DNA of 8,131 bases from Campylobacter concisus. GTDB taxonomy: Bacteria; Campylobacterota; Campylobacteria; Campylobacterales; Campylobacteraceae. This document shows positions 6,233 through 8,131 of this stretch, one piece after another. The translations under genes were made by a program, and so were the position numbers. How positions within the stretch are numbered: position 1 is the stretch's first letter; every line of letters starts with the position of its first letter. The stretch spans positions 1 through 8,131 of the forward strand of contig JAHADO010000050.1 of NCBI GenBank assembly GCA_018375265.1. Reading direction: 5' to 3'. The notes below the pieces were generated by a model. That model saw only the letters and a list, made by a program, of their open reading frames with translations. It did no database searches and was not told where the DNA came from.

Positions 6233-6801
6233 TGTTTTGCGCGTTTTGCAAGAGCTTTACGCTAAATACATTTTGTAAAACCTGCTCGCAAATTTTAAGC
6301 GAGCCAAGCCCTTTGGTAAGAGAGCTAGAGGGCTTTAAAATTTATAGCTTCTATGGCTACTCTGAGATCAAAGAGCTCATCCACTCAAAGCACCAAATGC
6401 ACGGACTTTTTATCTATAAAAATTTAGCCAAATTTGCTTTTAAGAAATTTGCTAAAAGCTTTAGCTTTCCAGAGCAAATTTACGCCCTGCCGATAGACGA
6501 TAGAGTGCATCATGGCTACTCACACACGGCCATTTTGGCAAATGAGCTTCGTGCTAAAAACCTTAAACCCATCTTTCACGCCTTGCATGCGACAAGCAGT
6601 GTCAGCTACAGCGGCAAGGATCTTAAATTTAGACAAAACAATCCAAGAAATTTTAAAATTTTAAAAAATATCACTGCGCCAGTTATCTTAGTCGATGACA
6701 TCGTAACCACTGGCACAACGATACTAGAAGCTAGAGATACACTTCAAAAAGCAGGCGTTGATGTACTTTTTGCGCTTGTTTTAGCAGATGCTAGAAACTA
6801 A
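6232..6801 (+). CDS. ctsW: CtsW/ComF family phosphoribosyltransferase-like transformation protein
   Basis: A 189-residue ComF-family protein, the counterpart of Campylobacter jejuni CtsW (to my recollection Cj1028c), which was found among genes needed for natural transformation. The N-terminus has a zinc-finger-like pair of knuckles, C3-xx-C6 and C15-xx-C18. RVHHGYSHTAILA (91-103) corresponds to the ComF 'RGFNQ...LA' segment. The type I phosphoribosyltransferase PRPP-binding loop VILVDDIVTTGTT (151-163) is intact. ComF proteins act in the cytoplasm in handling incoming single-stranded DNA; the reaction, if any, is unsettled. There is no ribosome binding site of its own. The ATG overlaps the preceding TGA by one base, so translation is probably coupled to the lipoprotein gene. 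Length matches the family. Confidence 0.88.
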   Translation: MFCAFCKSFTLNTFCKTCSQILSEPSPLVRELEGFKIYSFYGYSEIKELIHSKHQMHGLFIYKNLAKFAFKKFAKSFSFPEQIYALPIDDRVHHGYSHTAILANELRAKNLKPIFHALHATSSVSYSGKDLKFRQNNPRNFKILKNITAPVILVDDIVTTGTTILEARDTLQKAGVDVLFALVLADARN

Positions 6802-6809
6802 GCTTTATA

Positions 6810-6831
6810 TGAAATTTAGCTTGAAATTTCA
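6810..6831 (+). terminator. AT-rich inverted repeat after ctsW
   Basis: TGAAATTT (6810-6817) and AAATTTCA (6824-6831) form a perfect 8-bp stem around a six-base loop, starting nine bases after the ctsW stop. No T run follows, so an intrinsic terminator would be weak. The place at the end of the operon favours a terminator or transcript-end stabiliser. Confidence 0.35.
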
Positions 6832-6854
6832 CACCTAAATAATTGTAAATAGCT

Positions 6855-6906
6855 ATTAATAATAAAAAAAATTTGCCGATATAAACATAAAATTTACACA
6901 AAGGGA
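6855..6906 (+). promoter_or_regulatory. Putative sigma28 (FliA) promoter and RBS of the chemoreceptor gene
   Basis: GCCGATAT at 6875-6882 differs by one base from the enterobacterial FliA -10 GCCGATAA and fits the CGATAT form used in Campylobacter flagellar genes. A loose TTAAT-type -35 lies upstream at 6855-6862, with an A8 tract (6864-6871) in the spacer. A start of transcription near 6889 leaves a 26-base leader. AAGGGA at 6901-6906 is the ribosome binding site, eight bases before the ATG. A sigma70 -10 could also be read in TATAAA (6880-6885) or TAAAAT (6888-6893), so the sigma factor is not settled. Confidence 0.45.
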
Positions 6907-6914
6907 TTTTGTTT

Positions 6915-8131
6915 ATGAAAAAAGCAGCAAACAAGATAGCACTCATTATCGTGGTGCTTTTAGTTGTCTCACTTGGCGTGTTTTCAACGGTGAATTACAC
7001 AAATACCAAGGAGAGGATTTATGATCTAGCAAAGGAGTCTAAGACTTCATCTTCAAAAGTTTTGCAGTTTTATATGAATGCATTTTTTGAAGATAAGCTT
7101 GCAGCCGTTCAAAATTTTGCTAGTTACCTCGAGGCGCATCCACAAATTTTGGATGACAAAGAGGCTTTAGAAAAAGTGCTGATGAACGCAGCGCAGGTTA
7201 CTGATTTTTCTGAGTTTTACTTTGGTTATGCGGCTGATGGTGCTGTTTATAACGCTGTGCTTGATGGCAAAGAGCGTAAATTTATGGTTTTTGATCAGAG
7301 AAAAAACTATGATGCGAGGATTAAAGGCTGGTACAAGGACGCTATTGCAAAAGAGGGCATCATCTTTTCAGCTCCATACACAAGCTCAGCTGGTGGCTTA
7401 AATTTAACTATCGCTAAAAAGATAGTTGTTGATGGCAAGGTTGTTGGTGTCTTTGGCGTGGATATGGGCATAGATAAGCTTGATAATGAGCTTAATAAGA
7501 TAAAACCAACTCCAAGTAGCGCGATAGCTTTATTTGATCTAGAGCATAAAAAGATAATTCATTTCGTTCATAAGGATCTTGTTTTATCTGATGCTAGCGA
7601 AGCTATGAAGATCATTGACGACTACTCAAACGAGTATAAGAAAAATGGAGATAAAACATTTACTTACAATCTTAGAGGCACAGAGAGACTTCTTGCTTGC
7701 GAGCTTTACGATCAAGCAAACTGGCTTGTATGCTCTGCAAACTCTTGGAGCGATTATGACGGAAGCCTTAGCAAAACACTTGTCTCACAAGTCATCTCTT
7801 CAGTTATATTTATAGTAGTCATCGTAGCGCTTCTTATATTTATCGTTAGTAGATCACTTAAGCCACTCTCAAAGATATCTGATTCGCTTATTTCGTTCTT
7901 TAAATTCCTAAACTACGAGATCAAAGAGCCAGTTAAGTCAAATATCGTTTCTAAAGATGAATTTGGCGTTATGTCTTCTCTTATAAACGAGAACATCCAA
8001 AAGATCCAAACATCTAAAGAAAAAGAGAACACCTTCATCCAAAAAGCCAACACCTTTGTAAATGAGATAAAAGATGGCAACTATGAAGCAAGCCTAGAAG
8101 CTGATACTAATAACCCAGCTCTAAATCAACT
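6915..8131 (+). CDS. Methyl-accepting chemotaxis protein with dCache sensor (partial, 3' end outside window)
   Basis: A chemoreceptor of which 405 residues are visible, still open at the window end. Helix 1 is at about 8-26 and helix 2 at about 290-312, enclosing a periplasmic double-Cache domain (about 30-285). The membrane-distal Cache pocket shows Y132, W139-Y140, A143, Y155 and D183 at the spacing of the dCache amino-acid-binding signature. The arginine expected two residues before the Trp is K137. C262 and C273, in the membrane-proximal Cache, could form a disulfide. After helix 2 comes SRSLKPLSKISDSLISFF and a linker, a HAMP-like region of the form seen in Campylobacter Tlp proteins; the methyl-accepting and CheA-coupling hairpin is beyond the edge. 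The ATG is eight bases after AAGGGA. The gene stands alone after the ctsW operon. The class is certain; the ligand is unknown. Confidence 0.95.
   Translation, partial: MKKAANKIALIIVVLLVVSLGVFSTVNYTNTKERIYDLAKESKTSSSKVLQFYMNAFFEDKLAAVQNFASYLEAHPQILDDKEALEKVLMNAAQVTDFSEFYFGYAADGAVYNAVLDGKERKFMVFDQRKNYDARIKGWYKDAIAKEGIIFSAPYTSSAGGLNLTIAKKIVVDGKVVGVFGVDMGIDKLDNELNKIKPTPSSAIALFDLEHKKIIHFVHKDLVLSDASEAMKIIDDYSNEYKKNGDKTFTYNLRGTERLLACELYDQANWLVCSANSWSDYDGSLSKTLVSQVISSVIFIVVIVALLIFIVSRSLKPLSKISDSLISFFKFLNYEIKEPVKSNIVSKDEFGVMSSLINENIQKIQTSKEKENTFIQKANTFVNEIKDGNYEASLEADTNNPALNQ

Noticed and set aside
7615..7815. 66-codon open frame on the plus strand
   Set aside because: It is out of frame within the chemoreceptor, whose frame continues with clear Cache and membrane-helix sequence.

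Overview
The window looks like chromosomal DNA of a Campylobacterota species, most likely a Campylobacter of the C. concisus/C. curvus/C. showae kind. The reasons are moderate GC with very frequent AAATTT strings, AAGGA-type ribosome binding sites, T-rich promoters with TATAAAAT-like -10 boxes, and gene content: a CtsW/ComF-type transformation protein, a Helicobacter HP0924-like tautomerase, and a dCache chemoreceptor with the Campylobacter-type region after its second membrane helix. The genus call is inference from sequence reading, not from a database search.

Left edge (1-467): a small cupin protein runs leftward out of the window. It is divided from the rightward genes by a 163-base control region. 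Here a near-consensus sigma70 promoter for the cupin gene is bracketed by two perfect copies of one operator-like palindrome, GTTGTAA-N9-TTACAAC. This is the most striking non-coding signal in the window.

Middle left (468-2645): an ABC-exporter-type membrane domain without any ATPase domain overlaps by 11 bases the start of a cation diffusion facilitator (zinc/divalent metal exporter) with a His-rich tail. A small unrecognised membrane protein follows.

Centre (2646-4545): lepA (elongation factor 4), complete and ordinary, with its own apparent promoter.

Middle right (4546-6801): a tight four-gene operon. It holds a 76-residue HP0924/DmpI-like tautomerase, a Cys-rich lipoprotein, a YajG-family lipoprotein that looks like a diverged paralogue of the one before, and ctsW. 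Adjacent genes overlap by 7 bases, are separated by 10 bases, or overlap by 1 base.

Right edge (6802-8131): a putative sigma28 (FliA) promoter leads into a methyl-accepting chemotaxis protein. Its dCache domain keeps most of the amino-acid-sensing signature but has Lys at the key Arg position. The signalling domain lies beyond the window.

No rRNA, tRNA, CRISPR array, insertion sequence or prophage feature was seen. All stretches between genes are shorter than 175 bases. The window is mostly ordinary core genome, and I see no clear new defence or mobile system.
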